64,000 bases of DNA from Mycolicibacterium fluoranthenivorans (GCF_011758805.1 NZ_JAANOW010000002.1:620001-684000), one strand, 5' to 3'; shown: positions 50,047 to 59,112, numbered from the stretch's first letter. Notes: a model not told the origin generated them from the sequence alone. Numbers and translations are program-made.

Positions 50047-51009
50047 GTGAGCTCTGCTGACGACGTCGACCTGGATCTGCTCCGGAAGTCGGCCCGGGAT
50101 TTTCTGACCGGGCGCGGACACCAGGATTCCGTGGATGACCTGGCCCGGCTGGACTGGATTGGCCTGCTGGCTCCCGAGAAGTTCGGCGGAAGTGGTTGGC
50201 TACCGGTCGAATCCGTGGTGGTGGCCGAAGAGCTGGGACGTTCCGGCGACGGGTCGGCCTGGCTGGGTACCCTCGTGGCGGCCGCGGCCGTGAGCGCGGC
50301 TCCCGATGACATCCGCAACGGCAGGCTGGAGGCACTGCTCAGCGGTGCGGCGACGGCGGGAGTGGCTATCGCCGACGACGAAGTCCGGGTGATCCGTGGC
50401 GATGAGGTTGACCTCGTTGTCACCTTGGGGCGCAACGGTGTACATCTCATCGAGCTGAGCGACAGCATGGTGACGCACCCGGACGAGGATCTGCTGGATG
50501 TGGTTCGGCCCGTGTGGCGGGTCGACATCAGCAGCGCGCCCGGGATGCTGATCGGATCCGCCGAGTTGGCCGGCCGGCTGGTCGATACGGCCCGGCTGCT
50601 GCTGGCGGCGGACTCGGTGGGCGCCCTGTCGATGACGGTGGAACGGCTCACCTCCTATCTCAAGGAGCGGGAGGCGTTCGGTGCGCCCATCGCCAGCTTC
50701 CAGGCCATCCAGCACCGGTTGGTGGAGTTGCTGGTTCTCGAGGTCAAGGCGCGTGCGGCCATCATGAAGGCCGCACGCGCTGCGGCTACCGGTGATGGGA
50801 GCTCGGCCAGGCTGAGTACCGTGGCTCATGCCTTCGTGACCGCCAAAGCTGCTGCGGCCGTCGACGAATGCATGCAGTTGTCCGGCGGTATCGGCTTTAC
50901 TTGGGAATACCCTCTGCATCACGAGCTGCGCCGGGTCTTCACCAACGCCCATCTGCTCGGCACCGCCGCGGGCAGTCGCACCCACCTCGCTGAGGTGTCC
51001 GGATGGTGA
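50047..51009 (+). CDS. Short acyl-CoA dehydrogenase subunit
   Basis: 320 residues, about 60 fewer than a full enzyme. It keeps the C-terminal helical domain (YLKEREAFGAPIASFQAIQH, MQLSGGIGFTWEYPLHHEL), but the middle beta-domain is reduced and lacks the substrate loop. This is the form of the non-catalytic partner in alpha2beta2 dehydrogenases of steroid catabolism. It starts 2 bp after the amidohydrolase stop and overlaps the next, full-length dehydrogenase by 7 bp, its probable partner. Confidence 0.85.
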   Translation: MSSADDVDLDLLRKSARDFLTGRGHQDSVDDLARLDWIGLLAPEKFGGSGWLPVESVVVAEELGRSGDGSAWLGTLVAAAAVSAAPDDIRNGRLEALLSGAATAGVAIADDEVRVIRGDEVDLVVTLGRNGVHLIELSDSMVTHPDEDLLDVVRPVWRVDISSAPGMLIGSAELAGRLVDTARLLLAADSVGALSMTVERLTSYLKEREAFGAPIASFQAIQHRLVELLVLEVKARAAIMKAARAAATGDGSSARLSTVAHAFVTAKAAAAVDECMQLSGGIGFTWEYPLHHELRRVFTNAHLLGTAAGSRTHLAEVSGW

Positions 51010-52202
51010 CCACCATTGTCGATCGCCCGAGTGATAAGGCCCTGGACAGCTTCCGCCACCGGGTGCGCGCATTCATCGGTGAGCACGCCCCGCCCATCGA
51101 GGCGCGCGAGGGTAGGCGCGCACCGGAGGACAGTGCACAGGAGTCGTTGCTGCGCACCTGGTTCGCCGGGCTGTTCGAAGCCGGGTTCGTGGGCGCCGAC
51201 TGGCCGGTGGAGTACGGTGGCCGGCCCGATCACCATCCGCTGCATGACCGCATCGTGAGCGAGGAGATCCTGCGGGCCCGCGCACCGCGCCCGGTGGATC
51301 AGGTCAATCTCGCGGCCCACGTCCTGCTGCACTTCGGGTCGGCGCAGCAGAAGGAGACCCTGCTGCCCCCGATCCGCCGCAGCGAACACGTGTGGTGTCA
51401 ATTGCTCAGCGAACCCGACGCCGGAAGCGATATCGCCGGAGTGCGCAGCCGGGGGGTGCGGCAGGAGGACGGCACCTGGGTGCTCAACGGTCAGAAGACC
51501 TGGATCACCGACGGGCACTGGGCCGATATGGGGCTGGCATTGATCAGGACCGACCCGACATCGTCGCGCCATCATGGCCTGTCGGTGTTCACCGTGCCGC
51601 TGGACACCGATGGTGTGGATGTGCGCCCGATCCGCACCATCGGCGATGCGATCGAGGTGAACGAGGTGTTCCTCACCGACGTCGTCCTGGGTGCCGGGGA
51701 TCTGGTCGGCGCCGAGGGTGATGGCTGGTCGATCATCATGACCGGACTGGATTTCGAACGATTCGGCATCGGCAGCAACGTCATCCTGCTGGAACTGCTC
51801 ATCGATGATCTGCTGACGACGGCCCGCGGCAGCGTGCTCGACGGCCGCCCGGCGATCGAGCACCAGGACATCCGGCAGTCGGTCGCCGAACTCGCGGTCG
51901 AGGTCGAGGTTGCCAAGGCGTTCATCGACGACCATGTCGAGCGGTTGATCGCCGGTGCCGAGCAGCCCGGTGACGGTTCGATCGCCAAGCTCAGCTTCGC
52001 CGAGACCTATCATCGGGTGTCGGCATTCGGGGCCGATCTCGCGGCCAGGTGCGGGCCGTCTGCGGAACCGGATGTGCAACAGGCGAAGCAGCGACTGAGA
52101 GAATGCTGGCTGTGGTCGCGTGCCTACACGGTGTCGGGTGGCAGCTCGGAGATGATGCGCAACATCCTGGCCAAGCGGCGACTGATGCTGCCCAACCGGT
52201 GA
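51003..52202 (+). CDS. Acyl-CoA dehydrogenase
   Basis: 399 residues. LLSEPDAGSDIAGVRSRGV is the flavin/substrate loop, INGQKTWITDGHW-type segment (LNGQKTWITD) and SGGSSEMMRNILAKRRL at the C-terminus, all typical. It desaturates an acyl-CoA, probably as the catalytic partner of the short subunit just upstream. Its stop overlaps the CoA ligase start by 4 bp (GTGA). Confidence 0.9.
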   Translation: MVTTIVDRPSDKALDSFRHRVRAFIGEHAPPIEAREGRRAPEDSAQESLLRTWFAGLFEAGFVGADWPVEYGGRPDHHPLHDRIVSEEILRARAPRPVDQVNLAAHVLLHFGSAQQKETLLPPIRRSEHVWCQLLSEPDAGSDIAGVRSRGVRQEDGTWVLNGQKTWITDGHWADMGLALIRTDPTSSRHHGLSVFTVPLDTDGVDVRPIRTIGDAIEVNEVFLTDVVLGAGDLVGAEGDGWSIIMTGLDFERFGIGSNVILLELLIDDLLTTARGSVLDGRPAIEHQDIRQSVAELAVEVEVAKAFIDDHVERLIAGAEQPGDGSIAKLSFAETYHRVSAFGADLAARCGPSAEPDVQQAKQRLRECWLWSRAYTVSGGSSEMMRNILAKRRLMLPNR

Positions 52203-53749
52203 CCGGGCCGGAATCCGGAACCTACTGGGCCCTGGTCGAAGCGGCGGCCCGGACGCATCCAGAGCGCGTCGTCCTGGAGGACGACTTCGGTCGCAGCCTG
52301 ACCACCGCTGCGCTGCGCGACGCCGCATCGCGTACGGCGGCGGCACTGGCCGCCGAGGGTGTCGGGCCCGGCACGGTGGTGTCGTGGCAACTGCCGACCA
52401 CCTTGGAGACCATGGTGGTGATGGTCGCGCTCACGCGGCTCGACGCTGTGCAGAATCCCATCCTGCCCATCTGGCGCGAGCACGAGGCGGGCTTCGCCAC
52501 CGCCCAGATCGGCACCGAGGTGATGATCGTTCCGCGGGCCTGGCGCGGTTTCGATCACGCCGGTCTGGCTCGCCGGCTGGCCACCCGCCGAGCCATGAAA
52601 GTCGTTGTTCTCGAATTGGAATCGGAACCGGGGTCCGAGCTGAGACTCGATTCGGTCGCCGCCGCACCGACATTGCCTGCGCCTCCGGTCGACGGTTCCC
52701 AGCCCCGTTGGATCTACTATTCGTCGGGCACCACCGCCGCGCCGAAAGGGGTCCGGCACTGTGATCGCTCGGTCATCGCGGGTTCGTCGGGCGTGGTGAA
52801 TCTGGTCGGCGCGTCCAGCGCGGACGTCAACCCGATCGCGTTCCCGGTGTCGCACATCGGTGGCGCCGCCATGCTCGCGGCGGGCCTGCTCACCGGGATG
52901 CGGCTGGTGCTGTTCGACTCGTTCGATCCGGTGGCCACGCCGAAGGCACTGGCGGCGCACCGCCCGACGCTGCTCGGTTCGGCGACCCCGTTCTTCGTCG
53001 CCTTCTTGGCCGCGCAGCGGGCGCACGGCGACACCCCGCTGTATCCGGACCTGCGCGGGTGTGTCGGTGGAGGTGCTCCGGTCACCCCCGATCTGAGTCG
53101 CCAAGTGCGCGAGACCTTCTCGGTCGATGGGATCGCGAATGCCTGGGGGTTGACCGAGTTCCCGGTCGCGACGACACAGCCGCCCAACGGTGAGCACGAT
53201 CTGCTCGATCGTTCCGTCGGCCGCGCGGTGCCGGGGGTTCGGGTCCGGGTGGTCGACGACAACGGGCGGCCGTGCGGCCCCGGCGACGAGGGGGAGTTGC
53301 GGCTGCAGGGACCCCAGTGCTTCCTCGGCTATGTGGATTCGGCGCTGGACGCCGCGGCATTCGACGCCGAGGGCTGGTTCCGCACCGGAGATCGCGGTCG
53401 CCTGGACGCCGACGGAAATGTCTTCGTCACCGGTCGGATCAAGGACGCCATCATCCGCAACGCCGAGAACATCTCCGCTCTGGAGATCGAGGGTGTGCTG
53501 GCCACCCATCCCGGTGTCGCTGATGTGGCGGTGATCGGGGTGGCCGACACCCGCACAGGTGAGCGGGTGTGTGCCGTGGTGGTTGCCCGGGAGGGATCGA
53601 CACTCGCACTCGCGGATCTCGCCGCGCACTGTGAGGCGCAGGGCCTCGGCAGGCACAAGTCCCCGGAACGACTGGAACTGGTGGATGAACTGCCCAGAAA
53701 CCTGACCGGCAAGGTGCTCAAGGCGGAGCTGCGGAACCGGTTCCGTTGA
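52199..53749 (+). CDS. Acyl-CoA synthetase (AMP-binding)
   Basis: 516 residues from GTG 52199, which overlaps the dehydrogenase stop; a longer open frame upstream lies over that gene. A3 motif YYSSGTTAAPKGVRH, A5 region NAWGLTEFPV, adenylate motif WFRTGDRGRL, hinge GRIKDAIIRNAENISALEIE, and catalytic Lys in NLTGKVLKAE. It converts a free acid to its CoA thioester, which the two dehydrogenase subunits of the same operon could then use. Confidence 0.92.
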   Translation: MTGPESGTYWALVEAAARTHPERVVLEDDFGRSLTTAALRDAASRTAAALAAEGVGPGTVVSWQLPTTLETMVVMVALTRLDAVQNPILPIWREHEAGFATAQIGTEVMIVPRAWRGFDHAGLARRLATRRAMKVVVLELESEPGSELRLDSVAAAPTLPAPPVDGSQPRWIYYSSGTTAAPKGVRHCDRSVIAGSSGVVNLVGASSADVNPIAFPVSHIGGAAMLAAGLLTGMRLVLFDSFDPVATPKALAAHRPTLLGSATPFFVAFLAAQRAHGDTPLYPDLRGCVGGGAPVTPDLSRQVRETFSVDGIANAWGLTEFPVATTQPPNGEHDLLDRSVGRAVPGVRVRVVDDNGRPCGPGDEGELRLQGPQCFLGYVDSALDAAAFDAEGWFRTGDRGRLDADGNVFVTGRIKDAIIRNAENISALEIEGVLATHPGVADVAVIGVADTRTGERVCAVVVAREGSTLALADLAAHCEAQGLGRHKSPERLELVDELPRNLTGKVLKAELRNRFR

Positions 53750-53815
53750 GCTTGACCGCGACCAACAGCGTTTCTGCACAGCAGTTTCCGAGTTCGGCCA
53801 ATCCGCCCAGCGGAT

Positions 53816-53836
53816 CTACATTCACACTGTATGTTG
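53816..53836. promoter_or_regulatory. 21-bp operator, site D
   Basis: CTACAT, nine bases TCACACTGT, then ATGTTG: the same 6-9-6 layout as sites A to C, some 46 kb away. It lies 52 bp before the mycofactocin-type SDR gene and suggests that this gene belongs to the regulon of the TetR at 7174-7806. Confidence 0.6.
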
Positions 53837-53887
53837 ATGAGCGACGATTGCCGCGCTGGACGCTGCACTGGATCCTGAGGAGGCCTG

Positions 53888-54766
53888 ATGCCGGGACGGC
53901 TAGCAGGAAAGGTCGCATTCATCACCGGTGCGGCCAGAGGGCAGGGCCGGGCGCATGCGCTCGGTATGGCGCGCGAGGGTGCCGACATCATTGCAGTCGA
54001 CATCTGCGCACCCATTGCCTCGAACCCGTACCCGCTCGCATCGCGTGAGGACTTCGCCGAAACCGAACGCGCGGTCAAGGAACTCGGCAGGCGCGGCGTC
54101 TTCCGGGTCGCCGACGTGCGAGAGCGCGGTGAGCTGCGAGAGGCTCTCGAGGCGGGCGTGGCCGAGCTCGGCGGTCTCGACATCGTGGTGGCCAACGCGG
54201 GCATCTTGCCGATGGCGATGGGTTCGCCGGACCCGATGCACTTCGTCGACGCGACGGATGTCGATCTTTTGGGCGTGATGAACACGGTTGCGGTCGCGGT
54301 GCCACACCTGGCCGAGAAATCCTCCGTCATCATCACCGGCTCGACCGCAGGGATGATGCCGGGCAACGCCGACAGCCCCGAGATGGGACCGGGCGGGGCG
54401 GGCTACGCCTGGAGCAAGCGCACCTTGATGCAGTACGCCGAACAGATGGCGGTGCATCTCGCGTCCCGCTTCATCCGGGTCAACGTCATCCATCCGACCA
54501 ACTGCAACACCGGTCTGCTGCACAACGACGGCATCTACGGCGTCTTCCGGCCCGATGTGGCCGCGGAGGGGCGTAAGCCCACCCGCGAGGACGCCGAGCT
54601 GGCGTTCACCTACTTCCAGGCGATGCCGATTCCGTACGTCGAGCCCGAGGACATCGCCAACCTGGCGGTCTTCCTGGCCAGTGACGACAGCCGCTACATC
54701 ACCGGTCAGCAGATCCGGGTGGATGCGGGCTCACTGCTCAAGTTCCCGAACGGACCCGGCAGCTGA
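53888..54766 (+). CDS. Mycofactocin-coupled SDR family oxidoreductase
   Basis: 292 residues. TGAARGQGRAHALGMAREGA is the cofactor motif of the carveol-dehydrogenase-like, mycofactocin-dependent SDRs, which bind NAD tightly and do not release it. NAGILPM, ITGSTAG and GYAWSK complete the active site; HPTNCNTGLLHN follows. The insert DICAPIASNPYPLASREDFAE after strand 2 is also typical. It oxidises a secondary alcohol with mycofactocin as electron acceptor. GAGGAGG lies just before ATG 53888. Transcribed alone behind operator D. Confidence 0.9.
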   Translation: MPGRLAGKVAFITGAARGQGRAHALGMAREGADIIAVDICAPIASNPYPLASREDFAETERAVKELGRRGVFRVADVRERGELREALEAGVAELGGLDIVVANAGILPMAMGSPDPMHFVDATDVDLLGVMNTVAVAVPHLAEKSSVIITGSTAGMMPGNADSPEMGPGGAGYAWSKRTLMQYAEQMAVHLASRFIRVNVIHPTNCNTGLLHNDGIYGVFRPDVAAEGRKPTREDAELAFTYFQAMPIPYVEPEDIANLAVFLASDDSRYITGQQIRVDAGSLLKFPNGPGS

Positions 54767-54784
54767 CCGGTGTGCAGTCGCCGC

Positions 54785-56236
54785 TCAGGCGTCGGCGAGT
54801 GCCGCCAGTTCGCGTTTGACCACCTTGCCCACCTCGTTGCGCGGCAATTGGTCGACGAACACCACTCGCACCGGAACCCGGTAGGGCGTCAGCCGTTCCC
54901 GGCACCAGGCGATCAGGTCGTCCTCGCGCACACCGTCGCTCAGCCGGACCACGAATGCCCACGGTACCTCGCCGAGCCGATCATCCGGGATGCCCACCAC
55001 CGCGGCCTCCCGCACGCCCGCCGCGGCCACCAGGACATCTTCGACCGTGCCGGGGAACACCTTCAGGCCGCCGCGGTTGATCATGTCCGACACCCTGCCG
55101 TCGAGCCAGAGAAAGCCGTCCGCGTCGAACCAGCCGAGATCGCCGGTGCGAAACCAGCCTTCCTCGGTCAACCGGTCGAGGAAGGCGGGATCGATCTTGC
55201 GCGCTGCCGTCGTCGGTGTGCGCACGAGCACCTCGTGATCGGCGATCGTGACGTCGATCCCGGGCAGCGGACGGCCCACCGAACCCAGCTTCGTCTCACC
55301 CCACTCGCGAGCGTCCGCCGCCGACCACCCCACCACTTCACCGCCGAGTTCGGTCTGTCCGTATGAATTCAGCACGAGGACACCGAACTTGTCGCGGAAT
55401 CGGCCGGCCTGCACCGGCGACAGCGGGGCGGTGATCGACCGCACGATTTTCAAGGGAGCCAGGTCGGTGACCGTCTCGTCGTGCAGCACCATGGTGAGGG
55501 CGGCCGGCGGCAGCACGGTGGACCGCAATTGGTGGCGCCGCACCAACGTCGCGAAGTCGGCGGGCGCGAAGCGGTCCATCAGGACCACCCCCGAACCGGC
55601 GCGGAATGCGAACAAGACCTGATAGATACCTGCCCACAAGGACAGCGACAGCGGTACCAGGTTCGGCATCGGTGGCCGCTTCGGCTTGTCCGGGGCCGAC
55701 GGCGCACCACGCAACTTCGACAGCAGCCGGTCGATGAGGTCGAGTACGGTGCTGTGCCGCAGCGGTACCGGCTTGGGTGCGCCGGTCGTGCCTGAGGTGA
55801 ACTGGAGCAGAGCCACATCGGGGTCGTAGTGCCGAGGGTCGGCCGGCTGTTGCCCGCCGTCGGAGGTCGACCACTGCATGGCGGCTCCGGTGATCACGGG
55901 GAGTCCGAATGACGTGAACCGGTGCGCCAGAGCACGTGTCGTCAGCACGGCGACCGGGCGCAGCGTCGAGAGTTGATCGATCAGTTCGCTGTCGGCTGCC
56001 CGCGGGTTGAGCGGGGTGTACACGGCGCCGGCCCGCCACGTGCCGAACAGCGCCGCCACGGTGGTGGCCTCGTTGGGCAACATCGCGGCGACCACCTGGC
56101 CGGTACGCACCCCGGCCGAGGCGAGTACGGCGCCCAGAGAATCGGCGGCGTCGGCCAATTCGGCCCGAGACAGCTCCTGCTCCAGGGTGTGGACGGCGAT
56201 GTCGGGCAGACCGTCGAGCAGCTCGGTCAGGTTCAC
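54785..56236 (-). CDS. Acyl-CoA synthetase (AMP-binding)
   Basis: 483 residues from GTG 56236, overlapping the crotonase stop by 4 bp; a longer frame upstream covers that gene. A3 motif FTSGTTGAPKPVPLRH, A5 SYGQTELGG, adenylate motif WFRTGDLGWF, hinge GRVSDMINRGGLKVFP, catalytic Lys in NEVGKVVKRE. In the A3 motif the usual KGV reads KPV. It is short at the N-terminus for the family. Last gene of the six-gene operon that begins at 61188, convergent with the mycofactocin-type SDR. Confidence 0.9.
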   Translation of the reverse strand: MNLTELLDGLPDIAVHTLEQELSRAELADAADSLGAVLASAGVRTGQVVAAMLPNEATTVAALFGTWRAGAVYTPLNPRAADSELIDQLSTLRPVAVLTTRALAHRFTSFGLPVITGAAMQWSTSDGGQQPADPRHYDPDVALLQFTSGTTGAPKPVPLRHSTVLDLIDRLLSKLRGAPSAPDKPKRPPMPNLVPLSLSLWAGIYQVLFAFRAGSGVVLMDRFAPADFATLVRRHQLRSTVLPPAALTMVLHDETVTDLAPLKIVRSITAPLSPVQAGRFRDKFGVLVLNSYGQTELGGEVVGWSAADAREWGETKLGSVGRPLPGIDVTIADHEVLVRTPTTAARKIDPAFLDRLTEEGWFRTGDLGWFDADGFLWLDGRVSDMINRGGLKVFPGTVEDVLVAAAGVREAAVVGIPDDRLGEVPWAFVVRLSDGVREDDLIAWCRERLTPYRVPVRVVFVDQLPRNEVGKVVKRELAALADA

Positions 56237-57051
56237 GATTCGGTCTCCAGCGGAAGCCAGTTCGGTGTCCGCTTGTCGGCGAACGCGAGGGGACCCTCGT
56301 TCTGGTCCGGATGTCCCCAGACGGAGGTCAGATGCGTTGCCCCGACCCGGCAGGCGTCGGTGAGGCCGTGTTCCAGGGCACCCCATAGCGCACGTTTGGT
56401 GGCATACATCGCCGCGGGCGAGTTCTTGGCGATCTTCTCGGCCAACTCCTGCGCGACGTCACGGAGATTGTCCGGCGGGTCGACGATCTGGCTGATAAGG
56501 CCGAGTTCATAGGCGCGCTGCGCGCTGAGGCGTTCGTGACTGCCCACCAACGCCATGCGCAACACGGCCTCCGCGGGGATCTTGCGCATCAGGGCAATGG
56601 TCTCCAGTGCGCTGACCTGTCCGATCGAGACGTGCGGGTCGACGAAGGAGGCATCCGAGGCCGCGATCACGACATCGGCATCGGCGACCCAGTGCAGGCC
56701 GCCGCCCGCGCACACCCCGTTGATGGCGGTGATCACCGGTTTGCGGACGTTGCAGTGCCACCCGGTGAGTTTCAGATCGAGGGTGCGCATGGTCTCCTGG
56801 AACTGCAGGACGGCGTCGCCGTCGAGTTCCTCGACGTCGGCGCCCACCTGGAAAGCCCGCCCGTTTCCGGTGTGCACGATGACCCGCACGTCGGGATCGG
56901 CGTCCAACTCGGCCCACGCCCTGGGAAATTCGGCGCGCATCACGGCGTCGTAGGCGTTGAGCCGGTCCGGCCGGTCGTTGATGATCCAGCCCACGGGCCC
57001 GCGGCGCTCGACGATAAGCCGCCGATAGGGTGCCTGCTGATCGGTGGTCAC
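56233..57051 (-). CDS. Enoyl-CoA hydratase/isomerase family (crotonase), copy 2 of tandem pair
   Basis: 272 residues from GTG 57051, overlapping its paralogue by 4 bp. Crotonase oxyanion hole in FQVGADVEEL and NGVCAGGGLHWVADADVVIA. The residue pair that is Pro-Glu in enoyl-CoA hydratase 1 is Pro-His here (FVDPHVSIGQV), so ordinary hydration is not certain; isomerisation, C-C bond hydrolysis or another crotonase reaction is possible. The adjacent copy has the same length and the same change. Confidence 0.88.
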   Translation of the reverse strand: MTTDQQAPYRRLIVERRGPVGWIINDRPDRLNAYDAVMRAEFPRAWAELDADPDVRVIVHTGNGRAFQVGADVEELDGDAVLQFQETMRTLDLKLTGWHCNVRKPVITAINGVCAGGGLHWVADADVVIAASDASFVDPHVSIGQVSALETIALMRKIPAEAVLRMALVGSHERLSAQRAYELGLISQIVDPPDNLRDVAQELAEKIAKNSPAAMYATKRALWGALEHGLTDACRVGATHLTSVWGHPDQNEGPLAFADKRTPNWLPLETES

Positions 57052-57866
57052 CGTGCCTCCATGTTCTCTTGAGCAAGCGATTCCCAATGCGGCATTCGCT
57101 TTTCGCGCCAGGCGTGTACGCCTTCGGCGTGATCGGGATGGTTTCGCAGTTCCCAGATCGTCGACGCGGCCTCGTTGCGGGCCTGGGTGAGTCCGACCTC
57201 CAGCGATCGCCACAGCGCGCGTTTGGATTCCCGCAGCGCCGTCGGCGAGTTGGCGGCGACAGCCGCGGCCAGCCGGCCGGCCGCCGGCCGGAGTGCGTCG
57301 GGTGCCACGACGTCCGACACGATGCCCAACTCGTAGGCCCGGCGCGCCGATATCCGTTCGCCCCGGCCCACCATCGCCATCCGGGTGACGGCCTCCATGG
57401 GGGATTTCCGCAGCAGCGTGATCGACTCGTACGCGACGGCCTGGCCCACCGAGACATGCGGGTCGACGAAGGCCGCGGTCTCCGCCGCGATCACGATGTC
57501 GGCGTCCGCGACCAGGTGCAGCCCACCGCCGGCGCAGAGCCCGTTGACCGCTGCAATGACCGGCTTCCAGACATCGCAGTGCCACGAGGAGATCTTCAGT
57601 TCGGCGTCGCGGGTGCGGCGGGAGTGCCGGCGCATCGCCTCTTTGTCACGGGCCACTTGCACGACATCCATGCCGGTGCAGAACGAACGCCCGACCGCGG
57701 TGTTCACGATGACCCGCACGTCGGGATCGCGGTCCAGCTCGGCCCACGCCTGCTCGAGCTCGTCGAGCATGCGTGCGTCGAAGGCGTTGCCGGCATCGGG
57801 CCGGTTCAGGATCAGCCAGCCGATCCCGTCCGACTTCTCCACGATGAGGCGCTCGTAGTCGGTCAT
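57048..57866 (-). CDS. Enoyl-CoA hydratase/isomerase family (crotonase), copy 1 of tandem pair
   Basis: 272 residues from ATG 57866, overlapping the dehydrogenase stop by 4 bp. SFCTGMDVVQV and NGLCAGGGLHLVADADIVIA form the oxyanion hole; FVDPHVSVGQA replaces the usual Glu-containing segment. It shares length and many segments with the next gene (DRPD/NRPD, WAELDADPDVRVIV/WAELDRDPDVRVIV), so the two arose by tandem duplication and may form a heteromer or act on successive intermediates. Confidence 0.88.
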   Translation of the reverse strand: MTDYERLIVEKSDGIGWLILNRPDAGNAFDARMLDELEQAWAELDRDPDVRVIVNTAVGRSFCTGMDVVQVARDKEAMRRHSRRTRDAELKISSWHCDVWKPVIAAVNGLCAGGGLHLVADADIVIAAETAAFVDPHVSVGQAVAYESITLLRKSPMEAVTRMAMVGRGERISARRAYELGIVSDVVAPDALRPAAGRLAAAVAANSPTALRESKRALWRSLEVGLTQARNEAASTIWELRNHPDHAEGVHAWREKRMPHWESLAQENMEAR

Positions 57867-59107
57867 GATCGTGGAATATCCTTCCAGGGCTTGCCTTTCC
57901 ACGGGTCTGGCTCTTTGGGTAGACCGAGCACGCGTTCGCCGAGGATGTTCTTGTTGATGTCGGTGGTGCCACCCTCCGTGCCGTTGGCCAGGCTGCGCAT
58001 CCAGCCCCGCACCTCGCGGGGCAACTCCGCCGCGTCGGAGCCGGTCCAGCCGACCGCCGCGGTGCCGAGTAGGTCGACCATCACATCCTGGATCTGCTGA
58101 TTGAGCGTGGCCTGGTGGACCTTGCCGATCGAGGAGGCCGCACCGGGGGACTGGCCGGTGGCCAGGGCCGCCCGCACCCGAGTGTTGGTCCAGCCGCGGA
58201 TCTGCTCCTGGGCCCACAGCCGGATGATCTTGTCGCGTAGCACCGGGTCGTTCCAGCGCCCGGTCTCCTTTGCCAGGGCGATGAGGCGTTCACTGCTCGA
58301 CCCGCCGAGCCGGCCCATGCCGCCGGAGCCGGATCCGGAGACCATCTGGCGCTCGCTGGACAGGGTGGAGGCACTGACGCGCCAGCCGTCGTTGAGCGCG
58401 CCGACCCGATGGATGTCGGGCACCCGCGCCTCCACCAGGAACACCTCGTTGAACTCGGCCTCCCCGGTGATTTGGCGCAGTGGCCGGACCTCGACGCCGG
58501 GCTGGTTCATGTCCAGCAGGAAGTAGGTGATCCCTCGGTGTTTCGGTTGGTCGGGGTCTGTTCGCGCCAGCAGGATGCCGAAGTCCGCGACGTCGGCCCA
58601 GGTGGTCCAGACCTTCTGCCCGGTGATGATCCAGTCGTCACCATCGCGGACGGCGCGGGTGGCCAACGATGCCAGGTCCGAGCCCGCGCCGGGCTCGCTG
58701 AACAGCTGACACCACTTCTCCTCGTTGCGCACGATGGGCCGCAGGAAGCGGAGCCGCTGGTCGTCGGTCCCGTGGCTGAACAACGCTGCGGCCGCATTGT
58801 TGAGTCCCAGCGGGTTCAACCGGGTCAGCCGCAGCGGCGCCAACAGCGAATCGACCGCACGCGCAACGGTATTGCTGATGCCCAGGCCCCCGTGCTCGGG
58901 CAGCCATGTCGGCGCGACGAGGCCGGTCTCGGCGAAGGTCGGATACCAGCTCTCGTAGTCGGCCGGTGTGCGGACGGCGCGCAGTGCCTTGGGGCCGTCG
59001 GCGGCGGCGCTGCGCCAGGCCGCCGGGACCTGGTCTTGCGCCCACGCCCCGACCACGGCGAGTGCGTCGTCGGTACTGGTGTCTGGGAAGATCGGCAGTG
59101 CCGTCAT
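57863..59107 (-). CDS. Acyl-CoA dehydrogenase
   Basis: 414 residues, full length. FSEPGAGSDLASLATRAV loop, ITGQKVWTTWADVADFGIL, and the C-terminal GTEGGTTDINKNILGERVLG segment, all typical. FAD-dependent desaturation of an acyl-CoA ahead of the crotonases encoded downstream. It follows the first crotonase of the operon by 5 bp. Confidence 0.92.
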   Translation of the reverse strand: MTALPIFPDTSTDDALAVVGAWAQDQVPAAWRSAAADGPKALRAVRTPADYESWYPTFAETGLVAPTWLPEHGGLGISNTVARAVDSLLAPLRLTRLNPLGLNNAAAALFSHGTDDQRLRFLRPIVRNEEKWCQLFSEPGAGSDLASLATRAVRDGDDWIITGQKVWTTWADVADFGILLARTDPDQPKHRGITYFLLDMNQPGVEVRPLRQITGEAEFNEVFLVEARVPDIHRVGALNDGWRVSASTLSSERQMVSGSGSGGMGRLGGSSSERLIALAKETGRWNDPVLRDKIIRLWAQEQIRGWTNTRVRAALATGQSPGAASSIGKVHQATLNQQIQDVMVDLLGTAAVGWTGSDAAELPREVRGWMRSLANGTEGGTTDINKNILGERVLGLPKEPDPWKGKPWKDIPRS

Positions 59108-59112
59108 GATTG

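Noticed and set aside
48746..50335. Minus-strand open frame of 529 codons
   Set aside because: It covers the amidohydrolase at 48848 on the opposite strand, and the plus-strand gene has clear family motifs.
52124..53779. Minus-strand open frame of 551 codons
   Set aside because: It is the mirror of the acyl-CoA synthetase at 52199-53749, with low-complexity Arg/Gly/His composition and no start signal.
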